Assembly (NCBI RefSeq): GCF_000784735.1
Contig: NZ_JSYG01000004.1
Span: forward strand, 62,001 to 126,000
Length of the DNA stretch: 64,000 bases
Source of the DNA: Dickeya undicola
GTDB taxonomy: Bacteria; Pseudomonadota; Gammaproteobacteria; Enterobacterales; Enterobacteriaceae
Reading direction: 5' to 3'
Shown here: positions 51,669-63,300 of the stretch, piece after piece
Position numbering within the stretch: position 1 is the first letter of the stretch
How the letters are laid out: every line of letters begins with the position of its first letter
Translations under genes and position numbers: made by a program
The notes under the pieces: model-generated
What the model saw: the letters and a program-made list of their open reading frames with translations, nothing else
What the model was told of the DNA's origin: nothing
Databases searched by the model: none

Positions 51669-52733
51669 TCAGCGTTGTTTTTTTTCTTCCGGCACCGGAA
51701 TACCCAGGGTGGTATTCAGTAATCCTTTAGACTTATTGAAGATCTTCATGCTGACTTCACGATTTTTTCGGCGCTGACGTTGCTCGTCAAGGGGTAACCG
51801 GATCTCGTCCTGGCACACGGCGCTACAGCATCCCTCATACTTTTCCGCGCATGTCGGGCATTGAATAAACAGTAAATGACAGCCCTGATTCTTGCAATTG
51901 ACATGGGCATCACACGGCTCACCACATTGATGGCAATGGGCAATCACGTCACCGGAGACGCGTTCCCCCATCCGTTCATCAAATACAAAGTTTTTACCGA
52001 TAAATCTAAGGGGCAACCCATTGGCTTTGGCCTGCCGCACGTATTCAATGATGCCACCTTCTACGTGATAGACATTTCTGAAACCATGATGGAGCATGTA
52101 GGCGCTAGCTTTTTCACAGCGAATCCCCCCCGTGCAATACATCACAATATTCTTATCACGTGCGTCCGCCAGCATATCAACCGCCATCGGCAACTGCTCA
52201 CGGAACGTATCGGAAGGCACTTCTATCGCATTCTCAAAATGGCCAACCTCATACTCATAATGGTTACGCATATCCACGAACAGCGTATCCGGGTCGTCCG
52301 CCATCCGATTGACCTCTTCTGCTTTGAGATACTGTCCAACCTGAGTCGGATCAAAGCTGGCGTCCTCAATACCATCAGCGACAATGCGATCCCGCACCTT
52401 CATGCGCAATACCCAAAATGACTTACCGTCATCTTCCAATGCAATATTCAGTCGAACCTCATTCAGAGCCGGATGCGAGCCGAACAGCGCACGGCGAAAA
52501 TCCTCAAAATGACTAGCCGGAACACTGATCTGCGCGTTAATCCCTTCTTTGGCGATGTAAACACGGCCAAATACCTTTATATGGTTGAAGGCGATATAGA
52601 GCGCATCGCGGAAGGCCTGCGGGTCATCCAACTGAAAATATTTGTAAAAGGAAACTGTGGTACGCGGCTCGGTTTCAGCAAGCATACGCGCTTTCAGTTC
52701 CTCATTGGAAACACGGTTATGTAACACTGGCAT
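51669..52733 (-). CDS. trhO: tRNA uridine(34) hydroxylase TrhO (rhodanese-like)
   Basis: A 354-residue protein matching E. coli YceA/TrhO. It has an acylphosphatase-like N-terminal part, a rhodanese domain with the active cysteine in [16 protein letters not shown], and a Cys-rich C-terminal module ([32 protein letters not shown]) that probably binds zinc. It hydroxylates uridine 34 of certain tRNAs using oxygen. The ATG at 52733 starts [14 protein letters not shown] as in E. coli. It converges on yceI. Confidence 0.95.
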   Translation of the reverse strand: MPVLHNRVSNEELKARMLAETEPRTTVSFYKYFQLDDPQAFRDALYIAFNHIKVFGRVYIAKEGINAQISVPASHFEDFRRALFGSHPALNEVRLNIALEDDGKSFWVLRMKVRDRIVADGIEDASFDPTQVGQYLKAEEVNRMADDPDTLFVDMRNHYEYEVGHFENAIEVPSDTFREQLPMAVDMLADARDKNIVMYCTGGIRCEKASAYMLHHGFRNVYHVEGGIIEYVRQAKANGLPLRFIGKNFVFDERMGERVSGDVIAHCHQCGEPCDAHVNCKNQGCHLLFIQCPTCAEKYEGCCSAVCQDEIRLPLDEQRQRRKNREVSMKIFNKSKGLLNTTLGIPVPEEKKQR

Positions 52734-52942
52734 GGTGTACGATCCTGTTTTTATTGAGGTGAATAGCGTTAAGATATTATGAAGGCGATGTTGCACAAAC
52801 AATAAATTGCCGCGGCATCATACACGAGGGATAGCGTACTGTCAGTGAATGGCGTGCATATCGGAATGTGAAATCGTTATTTCAAGCGTAGCAGCATCTC
52901 TGGCAATCTTTCCCCGGTATATCTCAAACGGAGGTTATCTTC

Positions 52943-54040
52943 ATGAGCAAACTGTTCAGCCCATTGGCGTTGGGAAACCTAACGTTACCAAACCGCATCA
53001 TCATTGCGCCGATGTGTCAGTACTCAGCTGAAAATGGTAAAGCGACCGAATGGCATATGATGCATCTGGGTACGTTGTCGCATTCCGGTGCCGGACTATT
53101 GATTCTGGAAGCCACCGCCGTCTTGCCAGAAGGACGCATATCACCGCAGGATCTCGGCCTGTGGGACGACGATACCGAACGTGCACTGGGGCCAGTTGTG
53201 CGGGGAATCCGCAAACACTCAGCCATTCCACTGGGTATTCAGCTCGGTCACGCCGGTCGCAAAGCCTCAACGGGTGCCCCCTGGACTAATCGGGCTTTTT
53301 TGCACCCAGACCAAGGTGGCTGGCAGACAGTAGCGCCTTCCGCCTTACCTTATCACCCGGATGATACCCCGCCAGTTGCCATGAGCCACGATCAAATCAA
53401 AAATCTGATTGACGCTTTTGCCGCCTCAGCCAAACGGGCGGATCGACTGGGGTTCGATTTGATCGAGATTCATGCTGCTCATGGTTATCTGCTGCATCAA
53501 TTTCTTTCACCATTGACCAACCAGCGTGACGATGAATATGGGGGATCACTACCCAATCGTATACGCCTGTTGCGTGAGGTTTATATGGCGGTACGAGAGG
53601 TGTTTCCGCCGCATAAAGCCGTGGGCATCCGCATTTCTGCCACTGATGCTGTAGAAGGAGGCTGGGACCTGGCGCAGTCTATAGCGTTAGGACAGCGGTT
53701 ACGTCAGCTAGGATGTGACTATATTCATGTTTCCAGCGGCGGTTTGTCTCCCTTACAACAAATTCATCCCGCTCCCAATTATCAGGTGCCTTTCGCACAA
53801 AAAATTCGTCAGGAAACCGGGCTGGTGACTATCGCTGTCGGCTTGATCACCGAACCTGAACAAGCAGAAGCGATTCTCGCAACGGAAGAAGCGGATGCCG
53901 TAGCCCTTGCTCGCGCGATATTGTTCAATCCGCGCTGGCCGTGGCACGCGGCCATTCGGCTGAAAGAAAAGGTTACTGCGCCGCCACAGTACTGGCGCTG
54001 CGAACCACACTATGCCAAAGGGCTGTTCAGCCCGTTATAA
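52943..54040 (+). CDS. Old yellow enzyme family NADH:flavin oxidoreductase (YqjM-like)
   Basis: A 365-residue FMN-dependent ene-reductase. It belongs to the YqjM/NamA class: APMCQYSAENG with the class-specific Cys and Tyr, HLGTLSHSGAGLLILEATAV, IEIHAAHGYLLHQFLSP, GIRISATDAVEGGW and a C-terminal DAVALARAILFNPRWPW. It would reduce activated C=C bonds of enones or detoxify electrophiles; physiological substrate unknown. GGAGG precedes the ATG. It has its own promoter region after trhO, from which it diverges. Confidence 0.9.
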   Translation: MSKLFSPLALGNLTLPNRIIIAPMCQYSAENGKATEWHMMHLGTLSHSGAGLLILEATAVLPEGRISPQDLGLWDDDTERALGPVVRGIRKHSAIPLGIQLGHAGRKASTGAPWTNRAFLHPDQGGWQTVAPSALPYHPDDTPPVAMSHDQIKNLIDAFAASAKRADRLGFDLIEIHAAHGYLLHQFLSPLTNQRDDEYGGSLPNRIRLLREVYMAVREVFPPHKAVGIRISATDAVEGGWDLAQSIALGQRLRQLGCDYIHVSSGGLSPLQQIHPAPNYQVPFAQKIRQETGLVTIAVGLITEPEQAEAILATEEADAVALARAILFNPRWPWHAAIRLKEKVTAPPQYWRCEPHYAKGLFSPL

Positions 54041-54046
54041 CGTAAA

Positions 54047-54069
54047 GCCCCCGCCGCACAGTGCGGGGC
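54047..54069 (+). terminator. Terminator-like hairpin after the OYE gene
   Basis: GCCCC and GGGGC with an inner CCGCAC/GTGCGG pairing form a GC-rich hairpin seven bases after the stop; no T-run follows. Confidence 0.4.
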
Positions 54070-54270
54070 AGCGCCACCTAATGTCACCAAACGCTAAAAC
54101 CCGTATTCCTCAAATGTTATTATGAATACCGTGTTGAATTTGCGGATAAAAGCAACAGGCATATTCTTTTTATTAACTACGCCGCTTCGGCTACGCTGTT
54201 GGAAAGCGCAAGCTTATTACATTAACCGTCGGTGCGTTGACTGCCGTTTTTAAATTCTGATACTGAGGCT

Positions 54271-55191
54271 ATGACACAAACTCCCTCTTTCCATCGCTCA
54301 CTATTACATCCTCGCTATTGGCCAATATGGTCAGGCATTGTGCTTCTCTACCTGCTGGTACTGCTGCCTTATCCTCTCATTTACCGTATCGGTACAGGGC
54401 TGGGAAGATTGTCCATGCGTTTTCTAAAACGCCGTGTTGCTATCGCCCATCGCAATCTGCAACTCTGTTTCCCGGAGATGACGGCAGAAGAGCGGGAACA
54501 GTTGGTGAAGAAAAACTTTGAGTCCGTCGGCATGGGCGTCATGGAAACGGGTATGGCATGGTTCTGGCCTGACTGGCGAGTCGAGCGCTGGTTCAAGGTG
54601 ATCGGTATTGAAAATATGCACCCCCTGCGTGAGCAAAAACGCGGCGTATTATTGATTGGTCTGCATTTTCTGACCCTGGAATTGGGTGCGCGCATCTTCG
54701 GCCTGCAAAATGCCGGGATCGGTGTTTATCGCCCTAATGACAATAAACTGATCGACTGGCTACAAACCTGGGGCAGAATGCGATCCAACAAATCCATGCT
54801 GGACCGCAAGGATTTAAAAGGCATGATTCGCGCGCTGAAGCAAGGAGAAATTATTTGGTACGCCCCTGATCATGACTACGGTCCGCGTAGCAGCGTATTC
54901 GCGCCCTTGTTTGCCGTTGAGAAAGCGGCGACCACCGTCGGTAGCTACATGTTAGCCCGGGCTGCCAAACCTGCCATCGTGCCGTTTGTTCCTCGTCGCC
55001 TGCCGGATGCCAGGGGCTATGAATTGATTATTCAGCCTGCGCAGTTGGATATCCCGTTGGACAACGAAGAAGCAACCGCCACCTGGATGAATAAGCTCGT
55101 TGAAGAAAATATCCTGTTAGCTCCGGACCAGTATATGTGGTTGCATCGACGCTTCAAAACACGTCCTGCCGGGGAACCTTCGCTGTACTAA
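54271..55191 (+). CDS. lpxL: Lipid A lauroyltransferase LpxL
   Basis: A 306-residue protein, identical in length to E. coli LpxL (HtrB). It has one N-terminal membrane segment ([19 protein letters not shown]), the HX4E catalytic motif in [46 protein letters not shown] and the ending [14 protein letters not shown]. It adds laurate from acyl-ACP to Kdo2-lipid IVA. The order lpxL-mdtG-opgH is like E. coli, where mdtG is next to opgGH and lpxL. Confidence 0.95.
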   Translation: MTQTPSFHRSLLHPRYWPIWSGIVLLYLLVLLPYPLIYRIGTGLGRLSMRFLKRRVAIAHRNLQLCFPEMTAEEREQLVKKNFESVGMGVMETGMAWFWPDWRVERWFKVIGIENMHPLREQKRGVLLIGLHFLTLELGARIFGLQNAGIGVYRPNDNKLIDWLQTWGRMRSNKSMLDRKDLKGMIRALKQGEIIWYAPDHDYGPRSSVFAPLFAVEKAATTVGSYMLARAAKPAIVPFVPRRLPDARGYELIIQPAQLDIPLDNEEATATWMNKLVEENILLAPDQYMWLHRRFKTRPAGEPSLY

Positions 55192-55221
55192 GCCCTGGGG
55201 CTACCCAGTCAGGAAAATACA

Positions 55222-56448
55222 ATGGATAACACAGCCCCAATTGACTGGAAACGCAACCTCTACATTGCCTGGTTGGGGTGTTTTTTTACCGGGGCCGCCT
55301 TCAGTCTGGTCATGCCTTTTCTTTCTCTGTATGTCGAGCAACTTGGCATACAGGGTCATGAGGCATTGAATTTGTGGTCGGGGGTGGTTTTCAGCATTAC
55401 CTTCCTGTTTTCAGCTATCGCGTCGCCGTTTTGGGGACGCCTTGCCGATCGTAAAGGGCGCAAGTTGATGCTACTGCGCTCGGCGTTAGGAATGGCGATA
55501 GTGATGGCGTTAATGGGGCTGGTGCAAAATATCTGGCAGTTCCTGCTGCTCAGAGCAGCATTGGGTATTCTGGGCGGCTTTGTGCCGAATGCCAATGCGC
55601 TGATCGCCACCCAGGTTCCGCGCAATCGTAGCGGCTGGGCACTGGGAACCTTATCCACTGGCGCAGTGGGGGGTGCTCTGCTCGGTCCGCTATTAGGCGG
55701 CTACCTGGCGGATACATTTGGCTTGCGGCCAGTCTTCTTCATCACGGCAGTGGTCTTGTTCATCTGTTTTCTGATTACGTTTTTTCTCATCCGAGAACGA
55801 ATTGAACCCATTCGAAAAAAGGACATGCTGAGTGGGCGACAAGTGATGATTTCACTAAAAAACCCGCACCTGGTGATGAGCCTGTTTGTGACAACCATGA
55901 TTATCCAGATAGCGACAGGATCCATCGCGCCAATTTTGACATTGTATGTGCGTGAACTGGCAGGGCAGACCGATAATCTGGCTTTCATAAGCGGCGCTAT
56001 TGCCGCCATTCCAGGGGTATCAGCACTGTTGAGCGCGCCACGGTTAGGAAGGCTCGGCGACAAGATTGGCCCGGAGCGCATCCTGATAGCCATGTTGATG
56101 CTATCAGTATTGTTGCTGATTCCGATGGCATTCGTACAGTCGCCCTGGCAACTGGCTGTATTACGTTTCTTGCTGGGTGCGGCTGAAGGCGCGCTGCTGC
56201 CCGCGGTGCAAACATTGCTTGTCTATCACTCTTCCCATCAGGTCGCTGGCCGGATATTCAGCTATAACCAATCATTCCGTGATGTCGGTAATGTGACCGG
56301 ACCATTATTGGGTGCCAGCATTTCCGCCAGTTTCGGGTTCAGATCCGTATTTCTGGTTACCGCTGCCGTCGTGATGATTAACGCGTTCTACTCATGGTTC
56401 TCTCTGCGTCGCAAGCCCAATCGCATACCAGTATCCGAACCTGAGTAA
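55222..56448 (+). CDS. mdtG: Multidrug efflux MFS transporter MdtG
   Basis: A 408-residue DHA1-type transporter with 12 predicted membrane segments. Motif A is [10 protein letters not shown] and motif C-like sequence [24 protein letters not shown]. coli MdtG has the same length and confers modest resistance to fosfomycin and deoxycholate. AGGAAA lies upstream of the ATG, 30 bases after lpxL, so they may be co-transcribed. It converges with opgH across a bidirectional terminator. Confidence 0.93.
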   Translation: MDNTAPIDWKRNLYIAWLGCFFTGAAFSLVMPFLSLYVEQLGIQGHEALNLWSGVVFSITFLFSAIASPFWGRLADRKGRKLMLLRSALGMAIVMALMGLVQNIWQFLLLRAALGILGGFVPNANALIATQVPRNRSGWALGTLSTGAVGGALLGPLLGGYLADTFGLRPVFFITAVVLFICFLITFFLIRERIEPIRKKDMLSGRQVMISLKNPHLVMSLFVTTMIIQIATGSIAPILTLYVRELAGQTDNLAFISGAIAAIPGVSALLSAPRLGRLGDKIGPERILIAMLMLSVLLLIPMAFVQSPWQLAVLRFLLGAAEGALLPAVQTLLVYHSSHQVAGRIFSYNQSFRDVGNVTGPLLGASISASFGFRSVFLVTAAVVMINAFYSWFSLRRKPNRIPVSEPE

Positions 56449-56504
56449 AGCGCTTTCCCTATGTGAGGTGAAAGTCATTCTGATGATGGGTTGATTCCGA
56501 CCAT

Positions 56505-56537
56505 AAAAAAAGCAACGGACTGGCCGTTGCTTTTTCT
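56505..56537. terminator. Bidirectional terminator between mdtG and opgH
   Basis: AAAGCAACGG, loop ACTGG, CCGTTGCTTT with A-run on the left and T-run on the right, so it works for both converging genes. Confidence 0.88.
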
Positions 56538-56550
56538 CTATCACCCTAAC

Positions 56551-59103
56551 TTACTGGGCGCTTTTAATCACCGGAGCAGCAAGCGTCTGATAATGGCTTC
56601 GCCACTCGCTGTGAGTATCCGGCTGGCTCCACACCCGATGGTGCAGACGAGCCAACGTTACCGGGTCGCTAATCAACGCCAGACGCAGATTGCCATCAAC
56701 ATCCTGAGGTTTGCGGCTCAACGCATCGTTGACACGTTGCTCACGCATATTCTCAATCGGCGTGCTGAAACGGTGACGCGCCGTTGCCATTGCACTGCTC
56801 AGCGCATTGATTGACGGATCAAAGACAGCCTGCATGAAACCATGCTCCAGCTTGCGTTCACGATTGAGGCGGAAATACTCATCAGTCGCGACCAATTCAC
56901 GCGGAGGATCATATTCTTCCGGGATCAGCAGCAATCTGGCTCGTTTACAGGCTAATCCCATACCCGCACGGCTGGACAGAACAGAAACCAGAGGCGACAG
57001 GATCAACGAAAATACGATAGGGGCTAACCACCACAGGAAACGTAAGTCCAGCCACGCCATGCCCAGTGCCCAAACCAGCCCCAGCAGCAACTGAGAGCCG
57101 TGACGAGTGAAAGCTTCACTCCAGGGTGTTGCATCGTCATCACGCTGCGGTGATTTCCACTGTACCGACCATCCCAGAAACGCACTGACCACAAACACGG
57201 TGTGGAACAGCATACGTACCGGTGCCAGCAATACGGAAAACAGCATTTCAATCAACAGGGAGATAAACAGCTTAGCCGATCCACCGTATGATTTAGCACC
57301 TTTAGCGCACACCAGAATGACACTCAGCAACTTCGGCAGGAACAGCAGAACCAATGTTGTTGAGAACAAGGCTATTGCCAGTTCCGGCCGCCACTGCGGC
57401 CATACCGGAAACAGCTGGCGAGGCTGCAAGAAGTACTGCGGCTCCATCAGCGTGTGCACCACCTGCAATGCCGTGGAGAGCGCCAGGAACATGAACCACA
57501 ACGGCGCGGACAGGTAAGACATAACCCCGGTCAAAAACACCGCACGGTGTACCGGGTGCATACCTTTAACCAGGAACAACCTAAAGTTCATCAGGTTACC
57601 GTGACACCAGCGACGGTCGCGTTTTAATTCATCCAGCAGGTTAGGCGGCAGTTCTTCATAACTGCCCGGTAAATCATAAGCGATCCACACCCCCCACCCC
57701 GCACGGCGCATCAACGCAGCTTCAACAAAGTCGTGCGACAGGATGGAACCGGCAAACGACCCTTCGCCCGGCAGTGGCGCCAGCGCACAATGCTCAATGA
57801 ATGGCTTAACACGAATGATGGCGTTATGGCCCCAGTAATGGGATTCACCCAATTGCCAGAAGTGCAAACCAGCAGTAAACAGCGGACCATACACACGTGT
57901 CGCAAACTGCTGACAACGGGCATACAGCGTATCCATGCCTGATGCACGCGGTGCAGACTGAATAATCCCTGCTCTCGGATTGGCTTCCATCAGCCGAACC
58001 AGCGAAGTCAGACACTCGCCGCTCATGACGCTATCGGCATCCAGCACCACCATATAGCTGTACTGATTGCCCCAGCGACGGCAGAAATCGTCGATATTGC
58101 CGCTCTTACGTTTCACACGGCGACGGCGACGGCGATAGAAGATACGACCGGCACCGCCAACTTCACGGCACAGGTCCATCCACGCTTTCTGCTCAGCAAT
58201 GCAAATATCCGGGTCATTGCTATCGCTAAGCACGTAAATGTCAAAATGATCCAGCTCACCGGTAGCTTCAACCGACTCGTAAGTTGCCCGCAACCCTGCA
58301 AATACGCGTTCCACATCTTCGTTGCAGATAGGCATGATCAGTGCCGTGCGGTGTTCCGGATTCAGCGGCTCATTACCGGTCGTTGTCGACGAAATACTGT
58401 ATTTGTCCTTGCCAATCAGCAGTTGCAGGAACCCCATCAGTGCAGTCCAGAACCCCGCTGATACCCAGCAGAACAAGATAGCGAACAGGATCAAAATCCC
58501 ACTCTGTAGTACATAAGGCAACAGCTGCATAACCGTACGCCACACGTCCTGGTGCACCATCTCAAACGGATCGATCAACGCCCACCCCTGATAAGGAAGA
58601 ATGGTCTTCATATACCAGGTGGCAATAGCGGTTTGGAATAGCGTCAGCAACAACAGGATATAACGACGTAACGTCCCTACCCTGCGCCAGCGATTTTCCG
58701 CTTCGTTTTCTTCCGCCGTCTTGTACTGATGACGAAGTGGCTTGGAGCGCCCGTTGATCATATCCCACCAGCGCACCATCGGGTTCGTCTGCCAGGCATC
58801 GGGGAACATAGAGGCACGCGTGATGCGCGGCATCGCCTGCAGCGCAGTGCGCCCTTCACAGTCTTTACCCAGTTGCTTACCGCCGTTCAGCCCGTCTTCC
58901 CATGCCAGCTCCAGGCGACGTGGGACAGAAACCAGAGGAACATCATCCGGTGACTGTGTAGTGACGACAGAACCATCAGACAAAGACTGATGCAGGGAAG
59001 ATAGATCCTGAGACGCGGACAAGCTCTCACGCAGGGCCTCTGCCTGCCCGGCAGGCAGAGGCAATTTCTCGATATAGTCGAGAGTAGTCGTTGATTTATT
59101 CAT
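56551..59103 (-). CDS. opgH: Osmoregulated periplasmic glucan glucosyltransferase OpgH
   Basis: An 850-residue inner-membrane GT2 glycosyltransferase; the E. coli protein is 847. It has about eight membrane segments, the catalytic Asp motifs [10 protein letters not shown] and the RxxRW motif in [11 protein letters not shown]. It makes the beta-1,2 glucan backbone from UDP-glucose, using AcpP as a partner, and feeds it to OpgG. In Dickeya, opgGH is needed for full virulence (established for the genus). The start overlaps the opgG stop by eight bases. Confidence 0.97.
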   Translation of the reverse strand: MNKSTTTLDYIEKLPLPAGQAEALRESLSASQDLSSLHQSLSDGSVVTTQSPDDVPLVSVPRRLELAWEDGLNGGKQLGKDCEGRTALQAMPRITRASMFPDAWQTNPMVRWWDMINGRSKPLRHQYKTAEENEAENRWRRVGTLRRYILLLLTLFQTAIATWYMKTILPYQGWALIDPFEMVHQDVWRTVMQLLPYVLQSGILILFAILFCWVSAGFWTALMGFLQLLIGKDKYSISSTTTGNEPLNPEHRTALIMPICNEDVERVFAGLRATYESVEATGELDHFDIYVLSDSNDPDICIAEQKAWMDLCREVGGAGRIFYRRRRRRVKRKSGNIDDFCRRWGNQYSYMVVLDADSVMSGECLTSLVRLMEANPRAGIIQSAPRASGMDTLYARCQQFATRVYGPLFTAGLHFWQLGESHYWGHNAIIRVKPFIEHCALAPLPGEGSFAGSILSHDFVEAALMRRAGWGVWIAYDLPGSYEELPPNLLDELKRDRRWCHGNLMNFRLFLVKGMHPVHRAVFLTGVMSYLSAPLWFMFLALSTALQVVHTLMEPQYFLQPRQLFPVWPQWRPELAIALFSTTLVLLFLPKLLSVILVCAKGAKSYGGSAKLFISLLIEMLFSVLLAPVRMLFHTVFVVSAFLGWSVQWKSPQRDDDATPWSEAFTRHGSQLLLGLVWALGMAWLDLRFLWWLAPIVFSLILSPLVSVLSSRAGMGLACKRARLLLIPEEYDPPRELVATDEYFRLNRERKLEHGFMQAVFDPSINALSSAMATARHRFSTPIENMREQRVNDALSRKPQDVDGNLRLALISDPVTLARLHHRVWSQPDTHSEWRSHYQTLAAPVIKSAQ

Positions 59104-60664
59104 TAGCAGGCAGCTGATAGCTCCAGGTTTCAGTCAATGTAGTCTCGCCATTGACCAATGCTGCTCGCATTTCCGTCGGCTGCTTGTTGTCTTTCACTTT
59201 TATACGCAGTGTCAGACGCCAGCCATGAGTTACCGGATTATAGCGAACACTGTTTTCCACAATTTCACCGTTGTCACCAATACTAACTTGTGGCGCAACT
59301 GGCGTATTCGGATCCAGATCCTTCATCTTACCGCCAACGAAATCGACCAGGAACGCAGTGGTGCCGTCCGGCTGACGAATCAGATTGGACTGTTTCACAT
59401 CTCCAGTTGAACGCATGGTCTGCATCACATAAGCCTGTTCCGGCGAATGCAACGCTTCTTCATCTTTGGTGAAATGCAGGCGGTATTTAACTTCCAGTGG
59501 TTTGCCTTTCTCAGGCAGGTTTTCCGGTGTCCAGAATGCCACGATGTTATCGTTGGTTTCATCTGCGGTCGGAATCTCTACCAGTTCCACCTTACCTTTA
59601 CCCCAATCGCCTTTGGTTTCAACCCAACCGCTGGGGCGCAAATCGTAACGGTCATCCAGGTCTTCATATCCGGAGAAATCGCGACCACGCTGCAGTAGCC
59701 CGAAGCCTTTCGGATTCTCAATCGTATAGGTGCTCACAGCCAGATGCTTCGGATTATTCAGCGGACGCCAGATCCACTCACCGTTGCCAGCATGGATAGA
59801 CAAACCGTTGGAGTCATGCAACGCCGGGCGATAGTTCAGCGTCGGAGACGGCTGATTCGGCCCAAACAAGAACATGCTGGTCAGCGGCGCCACACCCAGC
59901 TTGCCCACTTTGTCACGCAGATAAATCTTGGCTTCCACATCCATCATGCTGTCGCTACCTGGGTAGAGCACAAAGCGGTAAGCCCCGACGGAACGCGGAG
60001 AATCCAGCAACGCATAAATCACCAGGTGTTTGTCTTCCGGCTTCGGGTGTTCAATCCAGAACTCGCGGAAACGCGGGAACTCTTCGCCAGACGGCAACGC
60101 GGTGTCGATAGCCAGGCCACGGGCCGACAGACCATACACTTGACCTTTACCCACCACACGGAAATAGCTCGCCCCCAGCATACTGAGGATTTCATCGTGC
60201 TTATCCGCTTTGTTGATCGGGTAAAGAACCTTGAAACCCGCGAAGCCCAGGTCTTTCACTGTCGCCGGATCATGGTTGACGGAACCAAAATTGAAATAGT
60301 CGGTAGAATATTTGATTTCGTTGACTTCAGTGGCAGTCACTTCATTGATTTTGACCGGAATGTCAAAATACATGCCCTGATGGTAGAACTGCAGTTTGAA
60401 AGGTGTCTGGTCCGAATTCCAGTAGGATTTGTCCTGGTTGAAGTGGATCTGCTGATAATCGGCGAACTTCATGTCGCGAAACTGGGCCGGAAGATTACTC
60501 TTTGGCGCTTCATACCCCTTTTCAGCAAGCTTTTCCGCTTTTTGCGCAACATCGTCAATGGAAAAAGCCCATGCGTGCAATGATGTCAGAGACAACATAA
60601 CCGCAGCTGAAACCCAGCGAAGATTAGCAACCCGCTGCTTAACCCTAAATTTATTAACCAGCAC
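59096..60664 (-). CDS. opgG: Glucans biosynthesis protein G, periplasmic
   Basis: A 522-residue secreted protein, close to E. coli OpgG (511). The signal peptide core is [17 protein letters not shown] followed by [21 protein letters not shown]. The mature protein has a beta-sandwich ([40 protein letters not shown]) and an Ig-like end. It acts on the glucan made by OpgH. A GTG at 60664 right after GGGGGAGAT is the best start I see; no ATG fits with a proper signal peptide. It is the first gene of opgGH. Confidence 0.92.
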   Translation of the reverse strand: MLVNKFRVKQRVANLRWVSAAVMLSLTSLHAWAFSIDDVAQKAEKLAEKGYEAPKSNLPAQFRDMKFADYQQIHFNQDKSYWNSDQTPFKLQFYHQGMYFDIPVKINEVTATEVNEIKYSTDYFNFGSVNHDPATVKDLGFAGFKVLYPINKADKHDEILSMLGASYFRVVGKGQVYGLSARGLAIDTALPSGEEFPRFREFWIEHPKPEDKHLVIYALLDSPRSVGAYRFVLYPGSDSMMDVEAKIYLRDKVGKLGVAPLTSMFLFGPNQPSPTLNYRPALHDSNGLSIHAGNGEWIWRPLNNPKHLAVSTYTIENPKGFGLLQRGRDFSGYEDLDDRYDLRPSGWVETKGDWGKGKVELVEIPTADETNDNIVAFWTPENLPEKGKPLEVKYRLHFTKDEEALHSPEQAYVMQTMRSTGDVKQSNLIRQPDGTTAFLVDFVGGKMKDLDPNTPVAPQVSIGDNGEIVENSVRYNPVTHGWRLTLRIKVKDNKQPTEMRAALVNGETTLTETWSYQLPANE

Positions 60665-61067
60665 ATCTCCCCCTGTATGTGTGCCTAAATCAACTAAAAC
60701 CCATATTAATGGATAAGTTAGCTTTCCGACAACTTGAGAAAAGAATGGTTCATCATAATAGGTCACCGTTTAAACAATATCGACACACCTAAATGACAAA
60801 CTGCCTTTTCAGGATGAAAAACCATAACGGATATCGCCCTAAAAATGCCTAGGAATAGTCCGTTGAGAAACCAACGTAAATTTTCCTCTCACATGACCTC
60901 AGTAGCAAGAAACTTCTGGGTTTGACGGCCATTAACCGGTGTTTTATGGAAAGCGGAACGCAATTTTTTCACCTCAGATGATCAAAAAAGAACATTCTCT
61001 TAACCCTTATTCCATGATCAGGTACAGTGTCAGCCATATTGTCTTTTCTCGTTGTCACATGTAACGC
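60665..61067. other. Divergent region upstream of opgG and the DUF2946 gene
   Basis: A 403-base gap that should hold the osmotically controlled opgGH promoter and the promoter of the DUF2946 gene. I see no clear Fur, CueR or CpxR site. The last 60 bases before 61068 have no good ribosome-binding site. Confidence 0.5.
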
Positions 61068-61502
61068 ATGTCTCTGTTTGAACTGAGACAATGGCGGACC
61101 CCAGCCTGGCTGGGAATACTAGCCATTGTCATGATCTTCCTGGCCCCCATTATCTCGCAATCATTGCGGGCCAGTCATCACGTTCAAATATCGTTACGCA
61201 CGCATCATCATGCACCTTCCGCCAGCCTCTCCGTACAGGAACATCACAGTCAACATTCCCTAGATCGCTCTGCGACGCCCAAAAGAAACATGGATGAGAT
61301 GGGCATGGGCATGGGCATGGATCATGCTGCCTGCGGCTACTGCGTGCTGCTTTCTCATCTGCCGTTACTCGCCTTATCAAGCCTGCTTCAACCGACTGTT
61401 GCCAACTGGTCACCTCGCGGACACGCGCGTCTCCCTGTCTTTTTCCTGTTCCAGGTCCCACGTTTCCTGGCACCGCTACCTCGCGCCCCTCCTCGTACAT
61501 AA
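61068..61502 (+). CDS. DUF2946 family His/Met-rich protein
   Basis: A 144-residue protein with an N-terminal signal or membrane segment (AWLGILAIVMIFLAPIIS), then a likely metal-binding region: SHHVQI, RTHHHAPS, EHHSQHS, MDEMGMGMGMDHAACGYC. A second hydrophobic stretch (LLSHLPLLALSSLLQP) follows the CxxC. DUF2946 genes often sit with TonB receptors and PepSY proteins in copper-handling loci. Here a PepSY gene follows after 165 bases but no receptor is between. The His/Met/Cys pattern suggests Cu or Ag binding; that is inference. The start lacks a good ribosome-binding site. Confidence 0.75.
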   Translation: MSLFELRQWRTPAWLGILAIVMIFLAPIISQSLRASHHVQISLRTHHHAPSASLSVQEHHSQHSLDRSATPKRNMDEMGMGMGMDHAACGYCVLLSHLPLLALSSLLQPTVANWSPRGHARLPVFFLFQVPRFLAPLPRAPPRT

Positions 61503-61667
61503 AGCATCGCTATCACAATTCCCTGTTCATTAAAGTCGTGTTTGGCACGGCTTAGCGGCAACGCTTGTTGATGTTTTTTATCATCCGATGCCGCCGAATA
61601 ACCATGTCTGTCGACGGGAGTTACATTCATCCTTGTCGACTACTGGCTTACCCTATTGGGAGATTTT

Positions 61668-63152
61668 ATGTCCGAGTCAAAAACCGGGACATCCTTCATT
61701 CAGGCGGAATCGGTCATTGATACACCGCTGACGTATGAGGTGTCTCACAACAGTCAGGTCCGCTCACAGCGCGCAGCGTTGCAGGCATTACTGATGCGGT
61801 TACATTTTTATATCGGGCTATTTGTCGGCCCGTTCATCTTTATTGCAGCGTTGACTGGCACGCTGTATGTACTGACGCCACAAATTGAATCAAGACTTTA
61901 TTCTCATCAGTTATTTACTGGCAGCGAGGGTCCCCCTCAATTGCTATCGCAACAAATTACGGCAGCGACTCACGCTTTAGGCGATAAAGCCCAGTACGCC
62001 CGGCTGACCGCTGTTCGCCCGGCACCGGAAACAGGGCAAACAACACGAGTGATGTTTTCACTCCCCGAGCTTGGTCCATCAGAAAGTTTTGCCGTATTTG
62101 TAGATCCCGTGTCACTCGACATCCGTGGCGCGCTCACGGTATATGGCACCAGCGGAATTCTGCCGTTTCGCACCCGCCTGGATTATCTGCACCGTAGTCT
62201 ATTACTGGGCGATCTTGGCCGAAACTACAGTGAGCTGGCCGCATCCTGGCTATGGATTGCCGCTCTTGGCGGCCTGTGCATCTGGTTTTCGACCCGCAAA
62301 AACCATTCTCGCCTGCATCAGCGTCCCGCCGCTGTAAGCCGGAGCCCGGCCCGGCAACGCCAGCGATTACGCCGCACCCACACCGCTACTGGCCTGCTGC
62401 TGTTGGTCGGGTTGCTATTCTTTTCAGCGACTGGCCTGACCTGGTCGCGCTGGGCCGGAGATAATGTCGCCCAGCTTCGTGCGGTCATGGGATGGCAGAC
62501 GCCGTCGGTCAATACTCACCTTGATACAGCATCAGCGCCGCCGTCTTCAGCCCATGCAGAACACAGCCTCATGTCGATGCCATTACACCCGACAACATCT
62601 CAGACGGATCCTCAAACGTTTGATAGCGTACTGGCCGCCGCCAGAGCAGCGGGAATTGATGCCGGTAAAATAGAGATTCGCCCAGCAACCAGACTTCAGC
62701 GGGCATGGACCGTTAGCGAAATTAATCGGACATGGCCCACGCAGGTTGATGCCGTGGCGGTTGACCCGATGACATTCCGTATCGTCGACAAAGTCAATTT
62801 TGCCGACTACCCGCTAGCAGCCAAACTGACACGTTGGGGGATTGACGCGCATATGGGGGTATTATTCGGGTTGCCGAATCAGTTGCTGTTGTCGGCATTC
62901 GGCCTCGGACTCTGTTCTCTGATCGTCTGGGGATATCGGATGTGGTGGAACCGGCGGCCAAAGCGCCCCATCGCCACGAGCCCATTGCAGACACTGACCA
63001 CCGCGTTCTTGCAACTGAGTGGTCGTCTACGGCTACTGGTGCTGGTTATTACCAGTACACTGGCGATCAGCCTGCCCGTGATGGGAGTCAGTCTGGCTAT
63101 GTTCCTGTTGATTGATATCTGGCGCTGGTCACACCAGCGTCAGACCGTGTAG
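61668..63152 (+). CDS. PepSY-associated membrane protein
   Basis: A 494-residue inner-membrane protein of the PepSY/iron-uptake-factor type. It has five membrane segments: about 48-70 (FYIGLFVGPFIFIAALTGTL), near 195, 240, 405 and 455. The large periplasmic loop carries a His/Met stretch, AEHSLMSMPLHPT, and PepSY repeats. Such proteins are thought to reduce or move metals or siderophores with a TonB receptor partner. GGGAG precedes the ATG at 61668. It follows the DUF2946 gene on the same strand and is convergent with a chemoreceptor gene. Confidence 0.85.
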   Translation: MSESKTGTSFIQAESVIDTPLTYEVSHNSQVRSQRAALQALLMRLHFYIGLFVGPFIFIAALTGTLYVLTPQIESRLYSHQLFTGSEGPPQLLSQQITAATHALGDKAQYARLTAVRPAPETGQTTRVMFSLPELGPSESFAVFVDPVSLDIRGALTVYGTSGILPFRTRLDYLHRSLLLGDLGRNYSELAASWLWIAALGGLCIWFSTRKNHSRLHQRPAAVSRSPARQRQRLRRTHTATGLLLLVGLLFFSATGLTWSRWAGDNVAQLRAVMGWQTPSVNTHLDTASAPPSSAHAEHSLMSMPLHPTTSQTDPQTFDSVLAAARAAGIDAGKIEIRPATRLQRAWTVSEINRTWPTQVDAVAVDPMTFRIVDKVNFADYPLAAKLTRWGIDAHMGVLFGLPNQLLLSAFGLGLCSLIVWGYRMWWNRRPKRPIATSPLQTLTTAFLQLSGRLRLLVLVITSTLAISLPVMGVSLAMFLLIDIWRWSHQRQTV

Positions 63153-63247
63153 CACGTCCATCTGACCAAACCAGCAGGTGGATGCGTGTCGGCATAGGTT
63201 ATCGGCTAATGTGTATTAGCTCACACCCGGCCAATACAGGCAGTTGT

Positions 63248-63283
63248 AAAAAAAACCGCAGTCATAATCGGCTACGGTTTTTA
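63248..63283. terminator. Bidirectional terminator between PepSY and MCP genes
   Basis: ACCGCAG and CTACGGT (one G-U type pair on the minus strand) form a stem flanked by A8 on the left and T5 on the right. It serves both converging genes. Confidence 0.78.
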
Positions 63284-63300
63284 TGCAATATGGCTACAAA

